From positions 1-64,000 of the forward strand of contig JAKJXP020000010.1 of assembly GCA_022225965.2 (NCBI GenBank): a stretch of 64,000 bases of DNA, given 5' to 3'. Origin of the DNA: Diatrype stigma. Its lineage: Eukaryota; Ascomycota; Sordariomycetes; Xylariales; Diatrypaceae. Both the position numbers and the translations under genes were made by a program. Below, piece by piece: positions 34,501 through 46,443 of the stretch. Below the pieces are notes generated by a model. That model worked only from the letters and a program-made list of their open reading frames with translations. It made no database searches and was not told where the DNA came from. How positions within the stretch are numbered: position 1 is the first letter of the stretch; each line of letters starts with the position of its first letter.

Positions 34501-37136
34501 AGCAACAACAAGCAGCACAGCGAGTGAGTGCCGTTGTGTTTTATCTGCGATGCATGCTTTCGTCACATATCTAGGTCGTTCTATCACAGTTCGTATCCAC
34601 GACATAACTTATACCAATATTTTGCTTGTGCAGCACCCGCCCCGCTAGCGCGATCTGAGTCGGGGGTGAGTAATAAGATAGTAAGGCTACGGGCTACGGA
34701 CTACGGAATACGGAGCACAACGAGGAAATAAGCATGGCGATGGGAATTCCCCCGTGCAGCTTTCGCGCGCGCTCTTCCCGCGCAAAGAAGTTGGCTGGCT
34801 CCGTGCAAAGGCAACGAACGGAACGCTCACCGCGCGGGTCGTAGTAGTAAGTAACCTTACCTTAGTCATCCCCCGCACCGACTATTGAAATCCTACATAA
34901 GTAACTTATCCAATGTATAGCGAGTCATCACGAATCCGTACATGATCTTCCCAGTCGCTTCGGCGAGTAGTTTGCCGCTCGATCAGTAACCTGCGATAGT
35001 CGATGCAATGCAATTTGCTAGTCTAGATGCCGGCAACACAGCTAGCTCTCTGGGCCGGCATCTACTTAGTTCATGGGGGAAGATCCCCACCGTCAGAGGT
35101 TACCAGTCAGCGCAGTGTTGATACCTACGTAAATAGCGAACTTAGACATGACTAATAAATAAGTACGTGGCGGAAATACTGATCGAGGCACTGGGCCCCC
35201 AGGTTTCATTCAGGATCATGCAGCCAAAATGATTTGAGCGCACAATTACTGTATGCAAGCCAAGCCCAGCCTGCGCGTGGGTCCGCAGCGACGGAATGGT
35301 CTCAAATGTGTGTGTGTGCATGCGTGCGTATGTATTTGCGTGGGAGCGGTTGGTTGCACGACATGACTTGTTGAGTGTGGTGGCTTGTCATTAGGGCTGT
35401 GCTATTATCGTACATTACATGCCTCCAGTACCACGTCGATTCGGAAATAGCTACGGTGTATTTGACATCCATTCCTCACCACAACACCCGTCTGCCCTAG
35501 CTTTCTGCCTGCCTGCTTGCTTACATCCACCCAGACATGGTTACGCGAAAGAAACAGATGGGGGAACAAAGCGTCGCCGACATTCTCGCATGCGGCATCT
35601 AGTCTAGCACGTTCTATAGCCGGGGTCGATGGGATGGGATCATTCAAGCCGGCAATCTCGTATGACACTTGTGACCCGGCGGCGCATGCCATGCTATAAG
35701 GTACGACGAGTAAGGGTTGCCGATAACGGGCGGCGTGACAGGTGGACGGGTGGGCGCGAGAGGTCGACTATTTACCAACGAAACCAGCCTAGGTAGGTAG
35801 GTAGGTTAGCTACCTGGTCAGCTACCTGGTGTATATATAATGGATGTGCTGAGATATGTAGGTTGGTAAATCCCTATAATTGGGTGCGGGACGGGGAGGG
35901 TAGGGGGGGACCTTTCGGTAGTTAGATGCGATCTGCAACACTTGTTGGCGCTAATTCCAGCTAAACCTTGCAGGGCATCATGACAAGCGCGGGAGCAGCA
36001 AAAGCTTGTGTGCCGCCAGCGACCTAGCTAGTTCGTAGGTAGGTACCTAAGGTGGGCTGCTTATAGTGCTTATGTCCTATATGTCCTATGTAGAGCAGGA
36101 GAGGGCAAATGCCAATGCTGATTGCGACTAAGAACCGCAAATAACAGAAGGGTAAGACGGATTGTCTACTATCTAAGGTCGAAGCAGTCATCATCTCGTT
36201 TTTCAGCCAGGGCTCAGCCCCCTTCTACTCCCCCTTTGGATGTTACGCTGGCTGGAATGGAGGAATGTTGGTGATGTGGTCAGGTCAGGGCGCTTTTGGG
36301 GGTGATCCCATCCTGCAATTGGTGGCGTGGCGTCTGAAAGCTGGAACGGCTAGGTTCGAAAATAACGTTATTGTAACGTTCTCAGTTAGTGTCTTAGATT
36401 GGGCCCCAACCCAGCGAGGGGGGAGCAAAAGAGAGGAGAGCAAAAATTAGAGAAAAACAAAATAAAAATCAACAATCCGTAACTAGGTGGAAAAGGCTAA
36501 GCCCGAGAAAAAAATTGCGAACTAATGATTGTACCTAGGCATGCTCCCCTTTGACTCGGGATGTCGAACCCAACCGCGCCCTAGACATGCATGTGAGAGG
36601 AAACGAAGCGGATGACAGGAGTCTGTGATTGGGCGGGACGGGGGTGTCAAAAATGGGTTCATATGAGCGCATCATCCTGCCCAGCAATGCAACCCCCTTT
36701 TGGGAAAGGCATGTGCATGTAGGCAGTCAAGTAGTCTTGTCCCGGCTCGATATATGCTTGGGACCTATAATGTCTCGATCGTCCCATCCCGCCCTATCCT
36801 GGTTGGAGGGGTGCCCTTCCCTACTGTGCATGAATAAGGGAATATATAGATGCTGTTGCTCCTCCCGCCCCCCTCGACTCGGCTCCCCTTGGCTCCAAAT
36901 TATGGCCCTTTGATCTGAGCGAAATATATCTTTCAACAATACAAAGGACCTGGTCTAGGCACTGGTTGCTTCGCATATAAGCTACCTACAACCCAACAGT
37001 AAAACGCTGATTATTCTTCTTCTCCACCCAAGCGAGCTTCACACCATCTCTTCTGTGAGAACAGTAGGGTCTAAGACTCGAAAGAGCGAAAGAGAAGAAA
37101 GTAAACGCACAGAATAAAAAGAAAGAAGGAGGAAAG
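31581..37136. other. 5.5 kb gene-free block rich in TAGG/CCTA repeats
   Basis: The longest gene-free block in the window. Clusters of TAGG or its complement occur at about 32609-32630, 32988-33005, 34425-34460, 35788-35806 and 36025-36050, with a (CAACAG)n-type tract at about 34480-34518. No splice-linked coding frame is visible. It ends in the leader of the gene at 37137, so part may be an unusually long promoter or 5' untranslated region, as for some developmental regulators (inference). Unannotated non-coding RNA cannot be excluded. Confidence 0.55.
32609..32626. repeat. 18-bp perfect palindrome of CCTAGG units
   Basis: The sequence TACCTAGGTACCTAGGTA reads the same on both strands. It combines two CCTAGG hexamers around GGTACC, and belongs to the TAGG-rich repeats of this block. 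Confidence 0.9.
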
Positions 37137-38047
37137 ATGCCGAGGCCTAGGAAATCAAGGGCGGTCGTCGACGACGACATCGACGCCATCACCCCCTGCC
37201 CGCTGCCGACGCCGACGCTGCCGCCAACCTCGCAACAGCAGCAGCAGCCGGAGCCGCCCTCACCACGAACCATCAGCGCACCATCGCCACCCTCGTCGCC
37301 ATCAGCCACCACGCTCACACCCGACCTACCGAGTCCCGTGCACCACATCTCCCCGTCTTCGGTCCACAGCGGGCTGAGATCGACGGCGGGATCCTCGATG
37401 GGATCGAGGTCGCGGTCCGCGTCCCCGAGCTCGGACTGCTGCGACGCAGACCACGTCTTCAGCAGTACGACGACGAACAGCCGGCGGCGCGACTCGGTCC
37501 GCGCCCTGGAGGAGGGCACGGATGGCGACCCGGAGCGCCTGTGGATGCGCATGCTTGCGCTGCAGCGGACCTACGGGTGCTACAACTCGGCGCGCATGAG
37601 CGCGGCGCTCAGCTCGGGGGACGTCAGCTTGCTACTGCGTGAGTCTTCCTAGGTGCCTACCTATCTGTCTACCTACCTGCCCACCTGCCAAATTCAACTC
37701 CCTGTCCTTCTCATCCCTTCTTCCCCGCTCCTCTGCCCTTTGTCTTGTCCCTCCATCGGTGAGACAGCGAGACACATGAACCCCTCCCCATATCTTCAAG
37801 CTCCGTGAAGAAAAACAAAGTACGGAAAAATCGGAGGGTGGGGGGGACGCATCCATTGAACAAATCACGTGGCAAATACATCATGGGCAGCTAGGTTACA
37901 GTAACAATCATTACTGACTTTTGCCCACCTATAGCGTCCAAAGCCTGTTTGGACCTGCTGAACGAGCATATGACGCTTCTGCCGGACGAGGCCGAGCGCG
38001 CCCTAGGGGACTGGCGGTTCAAATCTCAGGGGGGCATCCACCTATGA
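37137..38047 (+). CDS. Short conserved-looking protein with Ser/Pro-rich N-terminus
   Basis: Two exons, 37137-37638 and 37935-38047, 204 residues; the phase 1 join gives DVSLLLPSKACLDLLNEHM. The first 130 residues are low complexity, rich in Pro, Ser, Thr and Gln, with clustered potential phosphorylation sites. The last 75 residues look folded and helical: RLWMRMLALQRTYGCYNSAR, then MSAALSSGDV and KACLDLLNEHMTLLPDEAER. I do not know the family, but this disordered head plus short helical tail is typical of small fungal regulators. It lies after the longest gene-free block of the window. Both the GTGAGT donor and the TATAG acceptor are good, so I regard it as a real gene of unknown function. 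Confidence 0.72.
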
Positions 38048-38941
38048 TGACTCGAGTGCGTGTGCGCATACGTACGTACGTACGCGCTGTCTTCGGGTTG
38101 CGCGGTGACGCAATCGGGCATGCATTGCCAATTGGTAGTACCTCCAGTGGCGGTGGTGAAACAAGACGAGATGGGATGGAATGAAACGGGCTGCATCGGT
38201 TGGTCGGGTTTGGTCTGGTTCATTATTTATTAGTGGATGCAGGGCTTGCTTGCTTCCTTCTTTCCTCTGCGTTGTTCTTCTGGGGAAGAAAAAAGCCTGT
38301 TCTGCTCAACAGCTTTGTCCACTACGAACCACTAATAAGCCAACCGCGGGGGCGGGGTTGTGTCGGTTGGTCGTTGGTTCTCAGAACGGTGTTTGGGGTT
38401 TTGGTTGGGAGGCAATAAAACGGAGGGAGGGACTTGGCAAGAGATTGAATTGTGATACCCCAACAGGAGTTTGTTTTCATTATTCTTTTCGCCAGGGCAT
38501 TTCATTCGCATAGGGAAACAAGTTTCTAGCATATTCGTACTGATGATGATTCATTTTCCCGCGCTGTTCGGCGGGGGGTTTCCTTGCATGCAACACCCCA
38601 TAGTAGGAAGTGTGAGCAAGCCACCCGGCTTCAATATGCCGGCTGCACCCATACCTTATTCTAGCCCTGCATGAACCGGCTTGGCGGTATACCCAAGGAA
38701 TGCCAAGGGATCTTTATTTAGTTACACCATAGACACCCATGACAAATATCAACAATATATTGCCACCAAAATGAGTTATAGCTAGCAGCGCAGCCAATCC
38801 TGTTGGACTGCCTCAAGTGGCTTGCTTAATCCTCATGTAGTCATAGGAGAGTCTGAATAACACAAGATCGATTGTACTATACATCCCTACCTAATGGTCT
38901 TGTGCCTAGGCCCACCAACTCTATGATGCGGTGCGGGATGG
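38048..38941. other. Spacer between convergent genes
   Basis: About 0.9 kb with no supported gene; 3' regions of the two flanking genes. A TACG microsatellite of a few units lies near 38069-38084. Confidence 0.55.
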
Positions 38942-40282
38942 TTACTGGTTTTCCGGGGCCGACAATCGTACCAGCGCGGTTTCTAAAACCTTCCTGCATT
39001 GGTCGCGATAATGCCAGGCAAGCTCCTGGTTCCGGTTCGAGGCTTCGTACTCGGGATCGTGCTGCTCTAGCTCTTCCAAGTCCATGCTAAGCTTCGATCC
39101 GAGCGCATCGATAATCTGAGACTTCACCTCGGGCGGCATGTTGCCCCGCATGATCTCCCTCACGCTGGCCTCCTCCCCGTCGTCCCCGGACGCGGTACCT
39201 TTGGTAATGATCTCATACAGTAGCACGACGAGGGAGTCCTGCATGTGCGAGAAGCACGCAAGGGTCTCCGTGAAGCCCGGTGCCAGGAGTCGTGATCGGC
39301 CCACAAGCGAACTCGGGTCTGACATCGGCCTGAGCGACACGATATGGGTTGAAGCTAGATCGCCCTCTTCAGGGTTCGGCTTCGTTTTCAGATGGACGTA
39401 GTCGTTGTGAAAGCTCGGGGTCTCGGGTAGCGTGAAGCCATATCCCAGAAGGAGCTCTGCGTTCGTCTTCATCCCGTAGTTGTTGAATACTTGATCGCCA
39501 GCCGAGTAAGGTTGCTCGGATTGGAGCCTACACTCTTGGCCGGTAGGGTCAGTCGCCCAGGACGTTCTCGCGACCGGCGAGTGGTTCCCAATGTCGAACA
39601 AGGGGAGAAGTACCGAGAAGTCATCGATTTCACACGGAAGACTTTCCGAGTCCGTATATGGGAGAATCAGTGAGGGGCGGAAGCTCCGGCTCGTAAATAT
39701 ACAGTACGCCCAGAGGTACAACGGCCGGGTATAATCTGCGCGGAGGGAATCCGGTAATAGTTTGCTGGCCTGCTTGAATTCCTTCTTGAGCATGGATTTG
39801 ATTTCCTGCACTGCCACGTGCGCATTGGTTCCCTCCAGAAATTCGAGGTCGTCCGATGGCCACATGGCTGGTAGCGACCCCGCCATGTGCTCCGGCTGAG
39901 GCAAAGTCTGGATGTACGGCCACCATGTTGAATCCCGCCCTAGCAGATATTGCTGGACGAGGAAGAATCGCCCTACCACGTGGGGTGGCGTATCTTTCAG
40001 AAACTCGGTTGGGAAGTAATCTGACTTCTCAGCTCTCACGATGTGCGGGAATGAAGCACCCTCGAAATCCGGATGACCGTTGATGGCGTTCAGGAAGGAG
40101 AGTGACTTCGATAACGGCAAGGTGACGACGGCATCTCCCTTCTCAATCTTGCATCCATCCTTCACGCGGAAGGATCCCTTAGTGACCTCGTTTTGGTAAA
40201 TCTCAACCGCGGGGTTGAGGCGCCCACCGTCTTGTTCTACCCACTGAACAAGCGAGCTATAGCGCGCTAAAGGATCTGCCAT
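38942..40282 (-). CDS. SET-domain protein lysine methyltransferase (Rubisco LSMT/SETD6-like)
   Basis: Intronless gene of 446 residues. It transfers methyl groups from S-adenosylmethionine to lysine in a non-histone protein; the target is unknown. The split SET domain begins near residue 36 (GSFRVKDGCKIEKGDAVVTL), is interrupted by the helical iSET insert (about 75-200), and resumes with LPLFDIGNHSP (NHSP about 233-236) and VFNNYGMKTNAELLLGYGF (266-284), which hold the SAM-binding Asn-His and the catalytic Tyr. The C-terminal 150 residues fit the Rubisco LSMT substrate-binding domain. Fungal relatives include the Rkm-type enzymes that modify ribosomal or translation proteins, so a cytosolic or nuclear role there is plausible. 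Confidence 0.9.
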   Translation of the reverse strand: MADPLARYSSLVQWVEQDGGRLNPAVEIYQNEVTKGSFRVKDGCKIEKGDAVVTLPLSKSLSFLNAINGHPDFEGASFPHIVRAEKSDYFPTEFLKDTPPHVVGRFFLVQQYLLGRDSTWWPYIQTLPQPEHMAGSLPAMWPSDDLEFLEGTNAHVAVQEIKSMLKKEFKQASKLLPDSLRADYTRPLYLWAYCIFTSRSFRPSLILPYTDSESLPCEIDDFSVLLPLFDIGNHSPVARTSWATDPTGQECRLQSEQPYSAGDQVFNNYGMKTNAELLLGYGFTLPETPSFHNDYVHLKTKPNPEEGDLASTHIVSLRPMSDPSSLVGRSRLLAPGFTETLACFSHMQDSLVVLLYEIITKGTASGDDGEEASVREIMRGNMPPEVKSQIIDALGSKLSMDLEELEQHDPEYEASNRNQELAWHYRDQCRKVLETALVRLSAPENQ

Positions 40283-43200
40283 TGAGTAGGACCCCCTAAT
40301 GGAAAAAGCCTGGTATGGCCGATTGCGGTAAAGTCTGGGCGGGAAACTGCTTTGGTCGAAACAACGAAGTGACGACAGGTAAGCATAAGTTGAAGGAGTC
40401 CGATCCTGTCCGCACTCAAGCCGCTTCGACTGAGGGGGGTGGGCGGAGCGGAGCGCGGTAGTCGGTGATGACGTGAAAAGTCTGGGCGTTGCGGATCAAC
40501 GCGGCATTGAGCGGGCACCGAGGATGTTCCGCCAGTGGTCCTCTCCTAGAATAAAGGCAATAAAGAAGCACAATCGCCAATTATCAAGTAGATTAAGGGG
40601 GTTTGATATATTGTGGCTGAATGATGTATTCTAGGTAAGTAAGTAAGTAAGTTGTTACGGAGCGCGTAGCATTTGAACGCCTACGATGCTACCCTGGGCT
40701 GCCTGGTACGACGTCTCGTCTTCAAAGTGTTATATGTCAGCTGTTCGCCAGCTGTCAGAGGCTTTTTTAATTATTGTAACACCAGAACATATTCTCTCTT
40801 CCTCCATCGACTTGATCAGTCAGTGCCTGATAAAGATGATTTAAGAGAATGTTATATAATCTGGACCGGTCATATAGTAGCGTTGAAGAGGGATGAGCCA
40901 TGGTTGAGCGTTCGTAATGACGGTCCTATAGCTCAATGAAGTGACCCATTCGTATGTCACATAGATTCTTGCTCAACTCGGGATAATTAATCCTTTTTCC
41001 AGGAAATGAAAGTATGGAAAATCATGTTCATTGGTTAGAGGCATCGTAAAGTCGACATCGACGACTCTGAATTAGTTCCCTCAGGGTTTTGGTAGGTCAT
41101 CAAGCTCCTCGTGCTTTCATATATTTAGCAGACGGAATCATGGGCGCCGTCAAAAGTATCTCGGACAATAGTCCGCAGTAATGATTTCAAGATATATATC
41201 AAAGGGGCAATCAACCCGAGACACCCGGGCTTGCTGGAGAAAGGTAGCTCAAGGCTTTGAGCTTGCAAGGCAATACGTATAGGGGGTAACCAACTCGAGC
41301 TGGCGTGTTCAAACAAATAGTAGTGAACTTCGTTTTCCCACAAGAGGGAGGACATCTCACGAGATAGTTTTCTCTTCCCAACGTCGACTTGAAGTACTCT
41401 TATGGAGATTTTGGAGTATTTGCTGGAAACAGCCACCCACGAGCTGCCCTTCCTCCCTTGCCTCCCCTGCTTTCCTCTCCTTTGTGAACGAAAAAATATA
41501 TCGTTCCATACGGCATCAAGACTTGCCGTATAAATGCATGAATATAACATCCAATTAGCTATGAGGCAACATGTCAGTTTTGTAAGCATGTATATTGCCT
41601 GGACTCTTTAAGCTGTTGTGTAATGGGTCTTCAAGGTCGTCTTCAATAGCCCGAGGTTTGCTGAACGAAACGGTGATATGAGACTTGTTGTGTATGCGCA
41701 TGCCATCGGTCAACTTGTTCGCGGGTTTTCGATGCGTAGCCTCGAAGCCATGTGCTAGGTACCCCCTATTATACCACTATACGAGACTAATCCACCGGCG
41801 TTGATAACCCCTTATGCTGGGAATGTTACGACATTTGATTGTGATGGGATATGGACGGCCGCTTTGTGGAGATCGCCAGCCATTTGCTCATTACCAAGCA
41901 CATGCGATGACGTTGTCGCTCAAATCCTTGATTGTCCTTCTGCAAATTGCCTTTCGGACTGGGGAGTTCTGACTGCATTCCAATCCATATTAGTGTATGC
42001 AGGTACCGTAATCCATAATGACGAAAATGTCCTAAACCTTTGTAAAGACTTGATCTGTTATCTCACAGATCTAGATGACCTCGCCCTAATATTCTATGCA
42101 ACTACTATGTAGCCATGTCGAATCAACAAAGTTGACAAATCGTACACATTAATATGTGAGTAACTGCGAGATTAGGATGCAAGGTTGCGATCTACACTTC
42201 GACGTAATCAACGTGAGTGATATGACAAAATCTAAATATGGAAGGTGCATTATATGCCCATGCGCGGTTTACTACGTAAGGGATAACTAGGGACTCTCGT
42301 GGCTGCTTTTGGCTTGTCCAGTTGCACTGCGCCGTGCGGCTGTGCCGGATCGTTACATCGTCCTTCAGGCCGAACTAGACGTAGCGAGGCGGCTAAAAGC
42401 TGCAGATCATTACATAATTCCCACTGGCACATTCGACATTCTCAATGAGGCTATTTATGCGGATCGGACCGGGATGAGTGGTAATTAGCATCCTGTCGAC
42501 TGCTGCACAACTCCAGTATATCACGGCCGAGAGAGGCAAGGCGCCAGTTAGGCAACAGAATTACTGAGACGGCTAGTACTGACACCAACGGTATAACACG
42601 ATTAATTACTAGGTTAAAGACCCAAGACCTATCAATATGTGGTTGCTGATGCTGCAAAGGATTTTGTCTACATAGTAGACAATCCGAGATGGAGGTTAAG
42701 AACCCGGTTGTCTGACTATTCTTACTGGTGATCTGACGGGCAGGAAAAGCACTGACATCTGCGGAGTACTTCTGTATCCTTTTTGGGCCTAATGGAATGA
42801 GAGAAGTGGAGAGTTTTGTTCTCAATTAATTCTCGTTATTGATACCTATGGTATCGTCGCCCGTACGGGGCGAATTACGTGAGATGCCAGGGAGCAAACC
42901 CGAAGAAAGCAGTTATAACTTCGTAGCTCACGCATCGTGCATAAAAACGTAAGGCGGGCTAGAACACGTGCTGACTGCCGAGCCGGGAATGGCATCAGCT
43001 AACTAACTAAACGGCCCAGGGCTGAACATGTAGGCGGGAGTGCGTAATGGATATTTCGGGACCGAGCGCGGTTGTTTCTACGAACAGAACAGTCCAATTT
43101 GGTTTGATCTTTACAGCCTCAGTCTTTCATTGGGAGTTGGTGATCGACGTTTCAGCTCGCTCTTGGCAGTTAAAACCCGGCGGTTCGGGTTCCGACATGG

Positions 43201-44019
43201 GAGCGTGCGTGCACGGCTGTTCTATGTAACTCGTAGTTCTGTGTGCGTTTGTCTGTCTTACACGTGGGGGAGAAGGTAAAATATCGCGAAGGCTGCTCCG
43301 CCACACTCATCCCCTTCTTCGTATGGAACTTCGCAACGTTCACTTCTAACTAAAGGCTAGGGCGCCCCTAGCAAGAAATGACAACGGAAAATCCGGGGTT
43401 GTCATGTAACTCTAATTTTCCCATGGTATGTTAACGCCAGGTTGGTTCGAGTTGTCCCATTGGGGTACGGCGCATCTCCAGCTCGCTCGCTTGAATCGAC
43501 ATGATCGGCTGCCCTTTTTGGCAAGTGTGCGGCGTTAACTGGACGAGGACAACACGATGCCCCATGCATGCCCTCTCGGTAGTCGGACATGCAGATACAT
43601 CCTCCAATTATAATAATAGGCTCACCTGCTCATCAGGCAGCAGGAAAAAGGGCTTGGCATTCCATTTAGGTGGGCTATGGGGATGGATCGTGCCGTAAAT
43701 ACCAACGGGGTTGGTCCTATTGGCCTATGTGCGGTTCGAATGTTTGAAAAGTTGATCGGATAACTAGTCGATAGATCTCTGGAAGGCTTTGGTCTTTTCC
43801 ACAGGCGAGTCCTTCCACATGATTATCGCCTTACCATCCGTTCGCTTGTTGTTGTCGGTCGTTTTTATCGTATATACATTTTGAATATTTACCTGGGTAG
43901 TACGAGGAAGGCAAAGCTGAAGTCTTTTGCTATACCGCCTTTCTTCCGGCTCCGAGTAAAGCTTTCCTAGTTCTATAGCATCAGCTAGGCTGTATTTATA
44001 TGGTTAGCCGCCAGACAAG
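40283..44019. other. Gene-poor region of about 3.7 kb
   Basis: No gene can be supported. An (AAGT)n tract lies at about 40634-40654. Two modest open frames (41125-41589 minus; 41801-42112 plus) have no recognisable domain. The final few hundred bases should carry the promoter of the GH76 gene. Confidence 0.5.
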
Positions 44020-45678
44020 ATGCTCTCTACACTCCTTCTAAGTGCCTTAGTCCCGCCAGCGTTTGTAAGTCTCAAGCCAAGGTTTCCAATCGTCCCTTTT
44101 GCGACCTGTGTCGCGAGGCAAGAAGATGCCCGAATTGCTAGACTGACTAGGCCTCCCTCCCCAGGTGCTGGCGGCGCTTGACGTAAACCTAGATGATAAA
44201 GAATCGATAAAGGCGGCAGCCAAGCTCGTGGCGGCAGACCTGATGACGTTCTACCACGGAAACGAACCCGGGATGGTTCCGGGCATCTTGCCGGGCCCTC
44301 CGCCGGACGGCGACTACTACTGGTGGCAGGGCGGGGCGATGTGGGGGTCGCTGCTGGACTACTGGCACCTCACAGGGAACGACGAGTGGAACGACGACAT
44401 CTACCAGTCGCTGATACACCAGGCGGGTGACAACAGGGACTTCATGGACGGCAACTGGTCGGTGTCGCTCGGAAACGACGACCAGTCCTTCTGGTCCATG
44501 AGCTCCATGATCGCCGCTGAGGTCGCCTTCCGCGACCCTCCGGAGGACCAGCCGCAGTGGCTCGCCCTAACTCAGGCCGTCTGGAACGAGCAGGCATCTC
44601 CCGACCGCCGCGACGACGCCTGCGGCATGGGCCTGCGGTGGCAGATCTACCCCACGAACCAGGGGTACAATTACAAGAACAGTAGGCACACACACACACA
44701 GGCTTGTGAAATAACGGCACAAACTGATCATGTCCATCTATCGCAGCGATATCCAACGGTTGCTTCTTCAACCAAGGGGCGCGGCTCGCCCGGTATACGA
44801 ACAATCAGACGTACGCGGACTGGTCCGATAGAACATGGGATTGGCTTATCGATGTTGGATTTATCGACAAGGACTACAACGTGTGGGACGGTGCCCACGT
44901 AGATGACGATTGCAAGGCCATAACAAAGCAACCGTACTCGTACAGTCCCGCGGTGCTGCTCCTAGGAATGGCCCATATGTACGACTATGTGAGTTTTCCT
45001 TCCGCCACCCACCCACCCACGCCACCCCAGAGGAATGAGGTGAAACCGGGCAGGAAAGCACGTTACTGTGATGATGGGATGTCAGCTAACAGACGGGCGC
45101 CTTGTCCTGCCGCCGTTCGAAATCAGACCAAAGACGACAAATGGCAAGACCGGATCAACGGGCTGCTCAACCGGACGCTCGAGGTGTTCTTCCCCGACGG
45201 GATCGCGTACGAGCCCGTGTGCGAGGCGACGGGGTGCACGTTCGACGCCATCACGTTCAAGGGGTTCGTGCACCGGTGGCTGGCGGCCGCGACGCAGCTG
45301 GCGCCGTTCATGCGCGAGAAGGTGATGCCGGTGCTCAAGACGTCGGCCCAGGCGGCGGTAAAGCAGTGCACGGGCGGCGACAACGGCCGCATGTGCGGCT
45401 TCCGCTGGGCCAGCGGCCAGTACGACGGCTCCGTCACGGCCGGCAACCAGATGAGCGTCCTGGGCGCCCTGACGTCCCTGCTGGTCGAGGAGGCCCAGGG
45501 CGCGCCCGTCACCAATTCCACTGGCGGCACGAGCCAGGGCGATGCCGACGCCGGCGTCGAGACCGTCACCATCACCTTCGCGCCCATCAAGACGGCCGAT
45601 AAGGCCGGCGCGGCCATCCTGACGATAATGCTCCTGGCGGGAGGCTTGTGTGCGGTGGGATGGATGGTTTGGGAATGA
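44020..45678 (+). CDS. GH76 family cell-wall enzyme (Dfg5/Dcw1-like alpha-1,6-mannanase)
   Basis: Dfg5/Dcw1 proteins act on the alpha-1,6-mannose of GPI anchors or mannan and help attach GPI proteins to the cell wall. Four exons, 44020-44064, 44165-44681, 44747-44988 and 45127-45678, 451 residues. The first exon encodes only the signal peptide core (MLSTLLLSALVPPAF). Family hallmarks are YYWWQGGAMWGSLLDYW, GNDDQSFWSM with the catalytic Asp pair (about 120-121), GLRWQIYPTNQGYNYKN and, across the exon 2/3 join, YKNTISNGCFFNQGARLARY. The C-terminus has a Thr/Ser-rich linker and a hydrophobic helix (ILTIMLLAGGLCAVGWMV), consistent with membrane or GPI anchorage. The exon 4 acceptor (AG at 45125-45126) is the only one that keeps frame with the family pattern. 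Confidence 0.9.
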
Positions 45679-46443
45679 TCAGACCGGACCAGATCCGATC
45701 GCAGGAGAATGACTGGCTCGATATGTTTGGGGACATGGATGGGATGGGATGCCAACGCTCGAAGAAGTACGAGCCCTGGCTTGAGGCCCATGTTTGCCCG
45801 TAATATGATACCGAGAAGCGATGTGCGGCATCGACATAGAGTGATGATGTTGACCAGTCCATGCGGAGGATCTCGCAACTTCGGCCAGCACCATGTGCCG
45901 GCTTCAGCCATCCGACTCCTGTGCACAAAACACGTTCGGTCGGTTGAGCCAGATCAACGGGCTGTGGAAACCGAATAGAAGAGGTTGAGCCCCTGTTGTC
46001 TGTGTAGCATCGTCGGTATGAGGGTAGGATAGGCACGGGTAATGGGGAAAGGCATGCTGGGATAGAAGCCACAGGAGCTTCGAACCTTGCAGGGTAGCAT
46101 AGCCTGTTTTGGGATGAAGCATGAGATATATGAAGCACTAGATTTCGAAATAGCAAACCAATAAATCTGCAGTAGTAGTTTCAGCTGCATAAAATCATAA
46201 TTCGAGTACAAGGCCGAACAATTTCCTTCCACTACTGACCTGCCTGCTTCCGATGCTCTAATGTACTACGTGTCACCGGTAGTGTATTGGACGACGGTTT
46301 GAAAATGACATACAGGTATTGGCCTCACGTTGGAAGCTCAAGGGTCGTAACTAGGCCACCGCCCGCAGAGTCTTTCATCTACACCCATTTAGTTTGCACG
46401 CCTGATACGCCGGCTGCCCAGTAATGTGTAGTTACTATGTACG
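45679..46443. other. Spacer between convergent GH76 and regulator genes
   Basis: 765 bases, 3' flanks of two convergent genes. No coding region is supported. Confidence 0.55.

Noticed and set aside
41125..41589. 154-codon minus-strand frame in a gene-poor region
   Set aside because: Reads like possible decayed coding sequence but no family could be recognised and no partner exons were found.
41801..42112. 103-codon plus-strand frame with several cysteines
   Set aside because: Considered as a small secreted protein, but there is no signal peptide and no splice support.
43725..43750. GGTTCGAAT-like tRNA B-box sequence
   Set aside because: Lacks the following CC, a matching A-box and any cloverleaf; similar hits elsewhere failed in the same way.
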